From the NCBI GenBank assembly GCA_014218215.1, contig CP043652.1:124001-188000 (forward strand): a DNA stretch of 64,000 nt, read 5' to 3'. Position 1 is the first letter of the stretch. Each line of letters opens with the position of its first letter. The notes under the pieces were generated by a model. It was not told the origin of the DNA. It made no database searches and saw only the letters and a list, made by a program, of their open reading frames with translations. The stretch comes from Geodermatophilaceae bacterium NBWT11 (GTDB lineage Bacteria; Actinomycetota; Actinomycetes; Mycobacteriales; Geodermatophilaceae). Made by a program: the position numbers and the translations under genes. Positions 1-8,931 of this stretch are shown one piece after another.

Positions 1-1
1 G

Positions 2-64
2 CGGGCCGACCACGACCTCGTCGTCCGGGTGCTGGCCGACCACCTGGGCGTCGACCTGACCTGA
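2..64 (+). CDS. 3' end of an unidentified gene (partial)
   Basis: An open frame enters from outside the window and ends at a TGA at 62-64. The last 20 residues read RADHDLVVRVLADHLGVDLT, with the GC-rich third positions of a real actinobacterial gene. It converges with the transporter gene at 105, and a hairpin lies between the two stops. Too little is visible to name a family. Confidence 0.55.
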   Translation, partial: RADHDLVVRVLADHLGVDLT

Positions 65-70
65 GCCGCT

Positions 71-97
71 CGGCCGGGTGGCTGGGCCACCCGGCCG
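71..97. terminator. Bidirectional hairpin terminator between convergent genes
   Basis: An 11-bp perfect inverted repeat (CGGCCGGGTGG at 71-81 and CCACCCGGCCG at 87-97) with a 5-nt loop lies between the stop of the partial plus-strand gene and the stop of the minus-strand transporter. It has no T-run, as is common for actinobacterial terminators. Confidence 0.55.
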
Positions 98-104
98 GCG
101 GGAC

Positions 105-1445
105 TCAGCGGACCGGGTCGGAGGCGGTGACGCCCAGGTCGGCGCCCCGGGTCTCCTTGATCATCGAGACGGCGGCGAAGCTGATCGCGGCCAGCACCAT
201 CATGTAGACGCCCACCGAGATGCCGGTGCCGGTCTCCTGCACCAGCAGCTCGCTGATCGCCGGGGCGAACGCACCGCCCAGGATCGCGCCCAGGGCGTAG
301 CCGATCGAGACTCCGGAGTAGCGGACGGCGACCGGGAACATCTCGGCGTACATCGCCGACATGGGCCCGTAGGACAGCCCCAGCCCGACGGTGAGCACCA
401 GCACCCCGATGCCGAAGAGCCAGATGTTCGCGGTGTCGACGAGCAGGAACATCGGGATCATCCAGACGAAGACCAGCGCGTAGCCGATCTGGAAGGTGCG
501 CACCCGGCCGATCCGGTCGCTCAGCGAGCCGCCGTAGAGGGTGAACACCAGCCAGCCGACCGAGGCCACCACGATGCAGGTGAGCACCGGGCCGCGGGCC
601 AGGCCCAGGGTCTGGGTGCCGTAGCCGATGAAGTAGGCGATCACCAGGTAGCCGGCGGCGTTGTTGGCGACGAAGACCAGCGCGGTGAGCACGACCTGCT
701 TGGTGTTGTGCGCGAAGAGGTCGCGCAGCGGAGCCGAGGACTCCCGCTTGCGCTGCTGCATCTCCTGGAAGACCGGGCTCTCCTCGACCGAGCGGCGGAT
801 CACGTAGCCGACCCCGATGAGCACCACCGACAGCAGGAACGGCACCCGCCAGCCCCAGGCGAGGAACTGCTCGGGGGTGGTGAGGGTCGTCATGAGCAGC
901 AGCACGCCGGTGGCCAGGATCAGCCCGAGCGGGACGCCGATGCCCGGGTAGGCGCCGAACAGCCCGCGGCGGCCGCGGGGAGCGTGCTCGACGGCCATCA
1001 GCGCGGCACCGCCCCACTCACCGCCGGCGGAGAAGCCCTGCAGCACCCGCAGCACGATCAGCAGCACGGGCGCGGCGATCCCGATGCTGGCGTAGGTGGG
1101 CAGCAGGCCGATCAGCGCGGTCGAGGCGCCCATCAGCAGCAGGGTGAACACCAGCATCTTCTTGCGGCCCAGCCGGTCCCCGTAGCGGCCGGCGACGATT
1201 GCGCCCAGCGGCCGGAACAGGAAGCTGATCCCGATGGTGGCCAGCGAGATGACGGTGGCCAGGCCCTCGTTGTCCTCGCTGACCGGGGCCAGGAACAGCG
1301 GGGCGAGGACGAGGGTCGCCGCCTGGGCGTAGATGAAGAAGTCGTACCACTCGATGGTGGTCCCGGCGAGCGTGCCGGCGAGGACCTTGCGCTCCTCGCG
1401 GGTGGTCTGGTGGCGGCCGGTGGGCCGGTCGGTCGTGGTGGTCAT
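105..1445 (-). CDS. MFS transporter, metabolite:H+ symporter (MHS) family
   Basis: A 446-residue major facilitator protein. The N-terminus carries the MHS-type signature TTIEWYDFFIYAQAA, followed by the loop 2-3 motif GRYGDRLGRKKML and the helix 4-5 segment RVLQGFSAGGEWGGAAL; about twelve hydrophobic segments follow. MHS relatives such as ShiA, KgtP and aromatic-acid permeases take up organic acids by proton symport across the cytoplasmic membrane. Start is ATG at 1445 with GGAG about 7 bases upstream. It lies 37 bp downstream of fahA in the same direction, so it probably imports an aromatic acid feeding the homogentisate pathway. The substrate is inferred from context only. Confidence 0.85.
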   Translation of the reverse strand: MTTTTDRPTGRHQTTREERKVLAGTLAGTTIEWYDFFIYAQAATLVLAPLFLAPVSEDNEGLATVISLATIGISFLFRPLGAIVAGRYGDRLGRKKMLVFTLLLMGASTALIGLLPTYASIGIAAPVLLIVLRVLQGFSAGGEWGGAALMAVEHAPRGRRGLFGAYPGIGVPLGLILATGVLLLMTTLTTPEQFLAWGWRVPFLLSVVLIGVGYVIRRSVEESPVFQEMQQRKRESSAPLRDLFAHNTKQVVLTALVFVANNAAGYLVIAYFIGYGTQTLGLARGPVLTCIVVASVGWLVFTLYGGSLSDRIGRVRTFQIGYALVFVWMIPMFLLVDTANIWLFGIGVLVLTVGLGLSYGPMSAMYAEMFPVAVRYSGVSIGYALGAILGGAFAPAISELLVQETGTGISVGVYMMVLAAISFAAVSMIKETRGADLGVTASDPVR

Positions 1446-1482
1446 GCGGGACTCCGTCGTCCGTGGGTGTGGTGCGGGGCGT

Positions 1483-2637
1483 TCAGCGAGCGGGCTGGAC
1501 CGTGCCGGTGACCTCCCCGAAGGAGATGCGGGTGCCGCCGGGGCCGGGGGCGGTCGCGGTGATGGTCACGGTGTCGCCGTCCTCGAGGAAGGAGCGGGTC
1601 GAGCCGTCGGCCAGCGTCAGCGGTTCGGCGCCGCCCCAGGAGAGCTCGATGAACGAGCCGCGCTGGTCGCGCTCGGGGCCCGAGACCGTGCCGGAGGCGA
1701 ACAGGTCGCCGGTGCGCAGGCTGGCCCCGTTGACCGTGAGGTGGGCCAGCTGCTGGGCCGGGGTCCAGTACATCTGGGCGAACGGCGGGCGGCTGACCTC
1801 CTGACCGTTCAGCTCGACGACCAGCTCGAGGTCCAGGCCCCAGGGGTGCTCGGCGTCGTCCAGGTAGGGCAGCACCGGGGTCTCCCGGGGCGGCGCGGGC
1901 ACCCGGGCGTCGGCGAGCGCGGCCAGCGGGACGACCCAGGGCGAGATGCTGGTCAGGAAGGACTTGCCGAGGAACGGGCCCAACGGCACGTACTCCCAGG
2001 CCTGCAGGTCGCGGCTGGACCAGTCGTTGACCAGGCAGACGCCGAACACGTGCTCGGCGAGGTCGCCCAGCGGCACCGGGGCGCCCAGGGCCGACGGGGT
2101 GCCGACGACGAAGCCGACCTCGGCCTCGATGTCCAGCCGCCTCGACGGCCCGAACGTGGGGACGTCGTCCGTGGGCGCCTTGCGCTGCCCCGAGGGCCGG
2201 ACGACGGGCGTGCCCGACACGGCGACCGTCCCCGCCCGGCCGTGGTACCCGATCGGCAGGTGGGTCCAGTTGGGGGTCAGCGGCGGGGAGTCCGGCCGGA
2301 ACATGGCGCCGATGTTCTCCGCGTGGTGCCGCGAGCTGTAGAAGTCGACGTAGTCGGCGACCTCGACCGGCAGGTGCAGGGTCAGCCCGGCCAGCGGCAG
2401 CAGGTGGTCGGTGCCCTGGGCCAGGAGCTCCTGCACCCGGGCCCGGACGTCGTCCCAGTGCGCGCGGCCCCGGGCCAGGAACGCGTTGAGGGACGCCGTG
2501 GCGAAGTCCGCGGCGTGCGGGAGGTCGAGCGCGCCCACGTCGAGGACCAGGTCGTCGACCCGGACGCCGACCCTCCGGGGCCCGTCCGGGGTCTCGGAGA
2601 AGACGCCGAAGGGCAGGGTGTGGGTGTCCCGGCTCAT
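1483..2637 (-). CDS. fahA: Fumarylacetoacetase
   Basis: A 384-residue protein that hydrolyses 4-fumarylacetoacetate to fumarate and acetoacetate, the last step of homogentisate breakdown. Family hallmarks are visible: DFYSSRHHAENIG (catalytic histidine region), DIEAEVGFVVG (two acidic metal ligands) and VNDWSSRDLQAWEYVPLGPF (metal ligand plus substrate loop). The length is slightly below that of animal enzymes (~420 residues) and usual for bacteria. ATG at 2637 overlaps the hmgA stop by four bases (ATGA), so translation is coupled. No maleylacetoacetate isomerase gene is seen between hmgA and this gene or elsewhere in the operon. Confidence 0.95.
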   Translation of the reverse strand: MSRDTHTLPFGVFSETPDGPRRVGVRVDDLVLDVGALDLPHAADFATASLNAFLARGRAHWDDVRARVQELLAQGTDHLLPLAGLTLHLPVEVADYVDFYSSRHHAENIGAMFRPDSPPLTPNWTHLPIGYHGRAGTVAVSGTPVVRPSGQRKAPTDDVPTFGPSRRLDIEAEVGFVVGTPSALGAPVPLGDLAEHVFGVCLVNDWSSRDLQAWEYVPLGPFLGKSFLTSISPWVVPLAALADARVPAPPRETPVLPYLDDAEHPWGLDLELVVELNGQEVSRPPFAQMYWTPAQQLAHLTVNGASLRTGDLFASGTVSGPERDQRGSFIELSWGGAEPLTLADGSTRSFLEDGDTVTITATAPGPGGTRISFGEVTGTVQPAR

Positions 2638-3824
2638 GCGGCGGGGCCCCGTCCCGACCAGGACCAGGCGTACTTCCCGTCGTCGGCGGCCCGGCCGGCC
2701 TCGCCCAGGCCCAGCGGCCGGAAGGTGTCGACCATGACCGCGAGCTCGTCGAAGGACTCGGCGCCCAGCGAGCCCTCGACGGCGCCGGGCTGCGGGCCGT
2801 GACTGTGCCCACCCGGGTGCAGCGACACCGAGCCCTTACCGATGCCGGAGCCCTTGCGGGCCTCGTAGTCGCCGTCGACGTAGAACATGACCTCGTCGCT
2901 GTCGACGTTGGAGTGGTAGTAGGGCACCGGGACGGCGAGCGGGTGGTAGTCGACCTTGCGCGGCACGAAGTTGCAGATCACGAAGTTCCCGGCCTCGAAC
3001 ACCTGGTGCACCGGCGGGGGCTGGTGCACCCGGCCGGTGATCGGCTCGAAGTCGCTGATGTTGAACGCGTAGGGGTAGAGGCAGCCGTCCCAGCCGACCA
3101 CGTCGAAGGGGTGCTCGGGGGTGACGTGCACCGTGCCGGCCAGCCCGCCCGGGCCGTCGCCGCGGTGCTTGACGTACACCTCGACGTCGGTGCCCTCCTC
3201 GACCAGCACCTCGGTGGGACCGCGCAGGTCGCGCTCGCAGTAGGGCGCGTGCTCCAGCAGCTGCCCGTACTTCGACAGGTAGCGCTTCGGCGGGCCGATG
3301 TGGCTGTTCGCCTCGACGGCGTAGGTGCGCAGTTCGCCGTCGGGCACCCAGCGGTGGGTGGTCGCCCGCGGGATGACCACGTAGTCGCCCGGGCCGACCT
3401 CCAGCGCGCCGAACACGGTCTCCACCCGCGCCCTCCCCCGCTCGACGTAGACGCACTCGTCGCCCACGGCGTTGCGGTAGTAGGGGCTGGTCTGCGAGGA
3501 CACCGCGTAGGAGATCCGCACGTCGGCGTTGCCCAGCACCAGCCGGCGGCCGAGCACCGGGTCGCGGCCGGCGTCGGTGAACAGGTCGTGCAGCTTGAGG
3601 TGCCGCGGCACCAGCGGGGTGTTGGCGACCAGCGACTGGTCGGGCAGCTCCCACGGCCGGGCGTCGACCAGCGAGCTGGGGATGCCCCGGTGGTAGAGCA
3701 GCGAGGAGTCCGACGAGAAGCCCTCCTCCCCCATCAGCTCCTCGCTGTACAGCCCGCCGTCGGGACGGCGGTGCTGGGTGTGCCGCTTGGGCGGGACGCT
3801 GCCCACCTGCCGGTAGAAGGCCAT
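2634..3824 (-). CDS. hmgA: Homogentisate 1,2-dioxygenase
   Basis: A 396-residue non-heme Fe(II) ring-cleaving dioxygenase converting homogentisate to maleylacetoacetate. The cupin-like C-terminal part contains YYHSNVDSDEVMFYVDG (iron-ligand His and Glu) and LHPGGHSHGPQPG (third ligand His). The N-terminal portion begins MAFYRQVGSVPPKRHTQ, a form common in actinobacterial HmgA. ATG at 3824 comes one base after the monooxygenase stop; its own stop overlaps the fahA start. It is the defining gene of a tyrosine or phenylacetate catabolic operon. Confidence 0.96.
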   Translation of the reverse strand: MAFYRQVGSVPPKRHTQHRRPDGGLYSEELMGEEGFSSDSSLLYHRGIPSSLVDARPWELPDQSLVANTPLVPRHLKLHDLFTDAGRDPVLGRRLVLGNADVRISYAVSSQTSPYYRNAVGDECVYVERGRARVETVFGALEVGPGDYVVIPRATTHRWVPDGELRTYAVEANSHIGPPKRYLSKYGQLLEHAPYCERDLRGPTEVLVEEGTDVEVYVKHRGDGPGGLAGTVHVTPEHPFDVVGWDGCLYPYAFNISDFEPITGRVHQPPPVHQVFEAGNFVICNFVPRKVDYHPLAVPVPYYHSNVDSDEVMFYVDGDYEARKGSGIGKGSVSLHPGGHSHGPQPGAVEGSLGAESFDELAVMVDTFRPLGLGEAGRAADDGKYAWSWSGRGPAA

Positions 3825-3825
3825 G

Positions 3826-5406
3826 TCAGATCGTCTCCAGGGTGCGGGCGGTGGCGCGGGCAGTGGCCCGGGCGAGGGCGGCGGGGACGGCGGCGACGTC
3901 GGTGAGCACCGCGGCGACGTGGGCGTCCGGGCGCAGCACCCACACCTCGTCGGGGCAGGCGCCGAGCGCCCCGGCGAGCAGACCGGTGGGGTCCAGGTCG
4001 TCGATCCGGTGCACCTGGGTGCCGTCGTCGGTGACGTCGACCGGTTCGACGTCCCGGCCCAGGAGCACGGTCACCCCCTCGCGGGCGAGCTGGCGCAGCC
4101 GGGTCAGGTCGGGGCGGTCGGCCACGGTGACCGGGCAGTCCGGGGCGAGGACGCCGGGCGCGGGCTCGGGTGCCTCCCCGCGGGGCGGCCGGCCGGCGAA
4201 GGGACGGCGGGGGTCCGGCGTGGTCAGCGGGGAGTCGACGTACCAGAACGGCTCGGCCAACCGGCCGGAGTCGACCTGGGCCCGGGCCGCGGGGTCGGTG
4301 GTGGCCCGCTCGAGGACGTCGACCCGGTGCGCGGCCTCCTCCGGGGTGGCCGGCACCAGGAAGCGCATGGTGGCGCCGGTGACGTCGAGGTTCTCCACCG
4401 CCGCGGCGTGCCGCTCGGCGGAGTAGCTGTCCAGCAACTCGTCGCCGGCCCAGCCGCGCCGCACCCAGGCCAGCTTCCAGGCGGCGTTCTCGGCGTCCAG
4501 CACCCCGGAGTTGAGCCCCCGGGCACCGAACGGCGAGACCAGGTGCGCGGCGTCGCCGGCGACCAGCACCCGGCCCACCCGCATCCGGTCGACCACCCGG
4601 GAGTGGAAGCGGTAGACCGACTTCCAGACCACCTCGTAGGGCCGGTCGCCGACCACCTGGCGGATCTTGGCGTCCAGCCCGCCGGAGGCCTCCTCGGCGG
4701 CCAGGTCGAAGTCCGGCGGCACCTGCCAGTCGATCCGGAAGGTGGAGTCCGGGCAGGGGTGGATGAGCACCTGGCGGCCGGGGTTCCACTCCGGGTCGAA
4801 GTAGAAGCGCCGTTCGGTGTCCCAGCCGGGCAGGTCGGTGCGGATGTCGCAGATCAGGAACTGGTCGCCGAAGGTGCGCCCGTCGAAGGTCAGCCCGAGC
4901 TCCCGGCGCAGCACGTCGGCCCGCGAGCCGGCACAGACCACCGCGTGGCTCCCCCGGTGCTCCCCGCCGTCCGCGCAGCGCAGGGTGACGCCGTCGTCGT
5001 CCTGGTCGACGCCCTCGACCGCACACCCCCAGCGCACCTCGATCAGCGGCTGCCCGGCGATCGCCTCGTCCAGCAGCTCCTCGGTGAGGCACTGGCTGAC
5101 GTTGACGAAGGGCGGGAACGGGGACTGCCCGCGGTCGACGAAGTCGAAGCTGAACACCTCGTGGTCGCGGTGGAAGGTGCGCGCGGTGGTCCAGGTGACC
5201 CCGCGGCGGGCGACCTCGGCGCCGACACCGACGGACTCCCAGACGTCCAGCACGTCGCGCTGCTGGCAGATCGCCTTGGAGCCGACCAGGTCACGCGCCG
5301 GCCGGGCGTCCAGGACGACGACCGGCAGCCCCCAGCGGGCCAGCAGCAGGGCGGTGGTCTGGCCGACCGGACCAGCACCCACCACGAGGACGGGGGCGGT
5401 GCTCAT
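3826..5406 (-). CDS. FAD-dependent aromatic monooxygenase (FAD_binding_3 family)
   Basis: A 526-residue flavoprotein of the group A aromatic hydroxylase type. It has the dinucleotide-binding motif VLVVGAGPVGQTTALLLARWG at the N-terminus, the GD motif VAGDAAHLVSPFGARGLNSG near residues 290-310, and a C-terminal thioredoxin-like tail typical of MhpA/PheA relatives. The chosen start, ATG at 5406, overlaps the upstream stop (ATGA); an in-frame GTG six codons earlier would lie inside that gene. Because hmgA follows directly, it probably hydroxylates a hydroxyphenylacetate (for example the 3-hydroxy isomer) to homogentisate. That substrate is inferred. Confidence 0.82.
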   Translation of the reverse strand: MSTAPVLVVGAGPVGQTTALLLARWGLPVVVLDARPARDLVGSKAICQQRDVLDVWESVGVGAEVARRGVTWTTARTFHRDHEVFSFDFVDRGQSPFPPFVNVSQCLTEELLDEAIAGQPLIEVRWGCAVEGVDQDDDGVTLRCADGGEHRGSHAVVCAGSRADVLRRELGLTFDGRTFGDQFLICDIRTDLPGWDTERRFYFDPEWNPGRQVLIHPCPDSTFRIDWQVPPDFDLAAEEASGGLDAKIRQVVGDRPYEVVWKSVYRFHSRVVDRMRVGRVLVAGDAAHLVSPFGARGLNSGVLDAENAAWKLAWVRRGWAGDELLDSYSAERHAAAVENLDVTGATMRFLVPATPEEAAHRVDVLERATTDPAARAQVDSGRLAEPFWYVDSPLTTPDPRRPFAGRPPRGEAPEPAPGVLAPDCPVTVADRPDLTRLRQLAREGVTVLLGRDVEPVDVTDDGTQVHRIDDLDPTGLLAGALGACPDEVWVLRPDAHVAAVLTDVAAVPAALARATARATARTLETI

Positions 5407-6365
5407 GACTGCAGCTGGTCCCACACCTGGCGGTCCCGCTCCGCCGTCCAGATCACCGGGCGCTCGATGCCGGAGAACTCGTCCCAGAGGCGGGAGACGT
5501 CGAAGGGCAGGCAGTGCTCGAAGATCGGCCAGTGCCCGAACTTGGGGGCCAACGCGGCGTGGGTGGCGTCGAAGGCCTCCTTGAGGGTGCCGCCGGCCCG
5601 GTGCGCGGTGCCCACGGTGTCGTGCATCGTGGTGAGGAAGGCGCGGGTCTGCTCGACGGCGGCGTCGACCTCGTCGCGGCCGCGGGCGATGGCGCCGCGG
5701 CCACCGATCAGCTGCTGGGCGCCGAAGGCCTTGACCCGGTCCAGGGTGCCGGCCGCCCAGTCGAAGTGGAACGCGTCGCCGGTGTAGAGCGCGGCCTGGG
5801 ACTCCACCAGGTCGCCGGCGAAGAGGATCTCGTGCTTGGGCAGCCAGGCCACGATGTCGCCCTCGGTGTGCCCGCGGCCCACGTGCTCGAGCACCAGCTC
5901 GCCGCGGTCCCCGCCGAGCTCGATCGTGAGCTCGTCGCGGAAGGTCATCGTGGGCCAGGTCAGGCCCGGGATGGACTCGGGCTCCTCGAACAGCCGCGGC
6001 ATCCGGCCGAACTCGGACTCCCAGTCCTGCTGGCCGCGCTCACTGATGAGGCCCTTGGTCTGCTCGCTGCTGACGACCACCTCGGCGTCGAAGGCGCTCG
6101 CGCCCAGCACCCGGACGGCGTGGTAGTGGCTCAGCACCAGGTAGCGCACCGGCTTGTCGGTGTGCTCGCGCAGCCGGGACAGCCAGCGCCGGGCGGCGAC
6201 CGGGGTGGCCAGCGCCTCGAAGCAGACGAGGAAGTCCTCCCCCTCGATGGCGCCCAGGTTGGGGTCGCCCTCGGCAGTGAGGGCGTAGACGCCGTCGGCG
6301 AGCACCTCGAGGGTCTGCTCCTTGACCCCGAGGTCCGCCGAGGACGCGAAGGACTTGCCTGCCAT
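5403..6365 (-). CDS. MBL-fold protein with an altered metal site, first gene of the homogentisate operon
   Basis: A 320-residue protein with the metallo-beta-lactamase fold. The usual HxHxDH motif reads HYHAVR (fourth to sixth positions A, V, R), GHTEGD and AGD are kept, and the usual late histidine region reads GGRG. The first two histidines and the GHTEGD His/Asp ligands therefore remain, but second-site ligands are replaced, so hydrolysis with a full dinuclear zinc centre is doubtful. Start is placed at ATG 6365, preceded by AAGGGAG; an upstream in-frame start at 6407 lacks such a site. The stop overlaps the monooxygenase start. Its role in aromatic catabolism is unknown. Confidence 0.78.
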   Translation of the reverse strand: MAGKSFASSADLGVKEQTLEVLADGVYALTAEGDPNLGAIEGEDFLVCFEALATPVAARRWLSRLREHTDKPVRYLVLSHYHAVRVLGASAFDAEVVVSSEQTKGLISERGQQDWESEFGRMPRLFEEPESIPGLTWPTMTFRDELTIELGGDRGELVLEHVGRGHTEGDIVAWLPKHEILFAGDLVESQAALYTGDAFHFDWAAGTLDRVKAFGAQQLIGGRGAIARGRDEVDAAVEQTRAFLTTMHDTVGTAHRAGGTLKEAFDATHAALAPKFGHWPIFEHCLPFDVSRLWDEFSGIERPVIWTAERDRQVWDQLQS

Positions 6366-6471
6366 GCCGACTCCCTTGTCCGCAATGCGAGCAGCGTGCT
6401 CGCTCAACGGCTCAGAAGCTACCGGTCAGGTAAGCGGGGCCACAACCCCCGCCCCGGCTCGGCGGGTCAGG

Positions 6472-8637
6472 TCAGGAGGCGGAGAACGACACCGGCGTCG
6501 AGACGACGGGCCGGGCCTCCAGTGCCGCGGTGAGCAGCGCGACCAGGGCCTCGAGCTGGACGTCGACCGAGGAGCCGACCTCCTCGTCCGAGCCGTCCAG
6601 GGCGCGGGCGGCGAGCCCGGCCTTGCCGTCGATCAGCTCGGCGATCCGCGCGTCCAGGGTCTGCGCGGCGATGATCCGCCACGCCGTCACCGGCTCGGTC
6701 TGCCCGATCCGGTGGCTGCGGTCGATGGCCTGGGTCTGCTCGGCGTCGGTCCAGGACAGCTCGGCCAGCACGATGTTGGACGCGACCTGCAGGTTGATGC
6801 CCACCCCGGCGGCGGTCAGCGAGCAGACCGCGATCGTGACCTCGGGGTCGTTGACGAAGGCGTCGATCTGCTTCTGCCGGGTGGTCGAGGTCTGCTCGCC
6901 CCGGATGGAGGAGTACTTTAGCCCCAGCTCGGCGAACGTCTGCTCGGCGGCGTCCATCACCGCGACGTGCTTGGCGAAGAAGACGACCTTGCCGGCGCTG
7001 CGGGCCAGCTGGGCGGCGTAGTCGGCGGCCAGGCCGGCCTTGGCCTCACCGATCCGGCGCATCATGGAGAACACGTTCTCCCCGGACTCGCCGGTGCTGG
7101 TGTCCTTCTGCTCCCAGCCGGCCACCTTGCGCACCAGCTCGTGGTCGATGCCCTCGACCTCGGTGGCCCCGCCCCGGGCGGCCAGCGCCGACTCGTAGCG
7201 GTTGACCATCCGGCGGGCCAGCACCTTCTCCGCGGCCCGGATGGAGCGCCCGGCCGCGCCGTCGAGCTCGACGGGCAGGTCGGCGATCCGGCGGGCCGGG
7301 ATGTCGGCGGCGACGTCGACCTTGCGGCGCCGGACGATGCCCAGGTCGATCACGCAGCGCCGCGCCTCGGGGTAGAAGCCCGGGTCGGCGGGGGTGAGCC
7401 CGATGTCGTCGAGTGCGTCCATCAGCTCACCGAGCGGCTTGGACTCGTCGATCCAGCCGAGGAACTGCCAGATGGCCCGGAAGTCCTCGATGTCGTTGAT
7501 CAGCGGGGTGCCGGTGAGCGCCATGAGCAGAGGCTTGGGCCCCCGCGACTGGATCTTCGCGGACAGGCTCAGCACGTTCTGCGAGCGCTGGGAGGTCTTG
7601 TTCTTGATGAAGTGCGCCTCGTCGACGACCATCCCGCGGAACCCGAAGTCGGAGATCCAGCCGACGTGCCGGTCCAGCACCTCGTAGTTGACGATCACCA
7701 CGTCGGCGAACCCGTCGATGGTCTCGCCGTCCCCGTGGATGACCGTGGTCGCCCGCTGGGGCACCCACTGCTGGGCCTCGCGGGCCCAGTTGGTCTTGAC
7801 CACGTTGGGGACGACGACCAACAGCGGGTACGCGTTGGCGGCCTCGGCGGCCATCAGCGCCTGGGCGGTCTTGCCCAGGCCGGGCTCGTCGGCGAGCAGG
7901 TAGGTGCGGTGCCCGGCGGCGGCCGAGGCGACCAGCTGGACCTGGTGCGGCATGAGCTCCAGGCCCGCGGGCGGGCGGATCCAGGTGGCGTCGGGCAGCT
8001 CCATGACGGCCGGGCCACCGCCGCCGGCGCGCTCGAAGGAGCGCAGCAGCGGGCCGATGAGCTCCCAGCCGCCGAGCCGGCGGGGCGCGGTCTGGGCGGG
8101 CCGGACGGCGGAGAAGTCCGGCGCCAGGAACGGGTTGGCCAGCTGGCGGGAGACCACCGACTGGGGGACGACGCGGCGCTCGCTGCCGAGCGTGGGCGCG
8201 GCGGCGACCGGGGCCGCGACGGGGGCCTCCTCCTCCAGCGGCTCGATGCCACCGACCCGCAGCATGTCCCGGGCCAGCGCGCGGGCCGCGCCGGAGACGA
8301 CGGCCTCGTCGGCGAGCAGGGCCAGCAGCGAGGGGTCGCGGACGGCGGTCTTGGCCAGGATCGTGCCGATGCCGTCGAGGCGCTTGAGCTGCTCGGCGCG
8401 GTGCGCGGCGCTGCCCTCGGTCTCGGCCTTCACCTTCGCGTGCTGCTCACGGACCAGCAGCGCGACGGCCTGGAACTTGGTGCGCACGGCCGGGGTGACC
8501 CGGCCCTTCTGCGCGGCTCCCTCGACGTCGCGCACGGCGCGGGCGAGCACCGCGATGACGTCCTCGGGGCCCCGGGTGCGTCGCTGCTCCTTCGTGGAGC
8601 CGCGGCCCCCGTGGGAACGCTGTCCTGCTCGAGCCAC
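6472..8637 (-). CDS. SNF2-family DEAD/DEAH helicase-like ATPase
   Basis: A 721-residue superfamily 2 ATPase. Residues 1-220 form an uncharacterised N-terminal region with an Ala/Pro linker around 138-150. The SNF2 core follows: motif I DEPGLGKT (250-257), motif II DEAH (339-342), LTGTP (motif III), and the C-terminal RecA lobe with motif VI DRSHRIGQ. Such proteins translocate on double-stranded DNA; the cellular role of this actinobacterial family is not established. The start is GTG at 8637 with a strong AGGAGG five to six bases upstream. It stands alone, with nearly 300 bp of free upstream sequence. Confidence 0.88.
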   Translation of the reverse strand: MARAGQRSHGGRGSTKEQRRTRGPEDVIAVLARAVRDVEGAAQKGRVTPAVRTKFQAVALLVREQHAKVKAETEGSAAHRAEQLKRLDGIGTILAKTAVRDPSLLALLADEAVVSGAARALARDMLRVGGIEPLEEEAPVAAPVAAAPTLGSERRVVPQSVVSRQLANPFLAPDFSAVRPAQTAPRRLGGWELIGPLLRSFERAGGGGPAVMELPDATWIRPPAGLELMPHQVQLVASAAAGHRTYLLADEPGLGKTAQALMAAEAANAYPLLVVVPNVVKTNWAREAQQWVPQRATTVIHGDGETIDGFADVVIVNYEVLDRHVGWISDFGFRGMVVDEAHFIKNKTSQRSQNVLSLSAKIQSRGPKPLLMALTGTPLINDIEDFRAIWQFLGWIDESKPLGELMDALDDIGLTPADPGFYPEARRCVIDLGIVRRRKVDVAADIPARRIADLPVELDGAAGRSIRAAEKVLARRMVNRYESALAARGGATEVEGIDHELVRKVAGWEQKDTSTGESGENVFSMMRRIGEAKAGLAADYAAQLARSAGKVVFFAKHVAVMDAAEQTFAELGLKYSSIRGEQTSTTRQKQIDAFVNDPEVTIAVCSLTAAGVGINLQVASNIVLAELSWTDAEQTQAIDRSHRIGQTEPVTAWRIIAAQTLDARIAELIDGKAGLAARALDGSDEEVGSSVDVQLEALVALLTAALEARPVVSTPVSFSAS

Positions 8638-8931
8638 TCACTCCTCCTCAGGGGATTGCCCCGGCCCGGTGCTGCCGTGCGTCGAGACGCACCGCCCCGC
8701 GGCCGGACGACGGGCACCCGCGGCACACGCTGCGTCCGGCTCCCCCGACGTCTGGGGGCGACCACCACGACGGAACGGCCACCCGTGGGCGGAGCGGACC
8801 ACCGACGATGCGCTGGGGCCCGGACTCCCGAGGTGCACGGGGAGGGGGGTCGTGGGACGAGCGGCGCCGGCCCGGGGCCTGACGTCGCCACCGATCCTAC
8901 CGGGTGGACACCGCCGGCGGACCGGTGCGCC
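8638..8931. other. Intergenic region upstream of the SNF2-type gene
   Basis: About 290 bp without a convincing gene. The bases next to the GTG at 8637 hold the SNF2 gene's ribosome binding site. The rest is GC-rich; short frames on both strands look like composition artefacts. No clear promoter box or structured RNA is seen. Confidence 0.4.

Noticed and set aside
6366-6407. Longer N-terminus for the MBL-fold protein
   Set aside because: The internal ATG at 6365 has a good AAGGGAG site at proper distance; the extra 14 residues have none and are not MBL-like.
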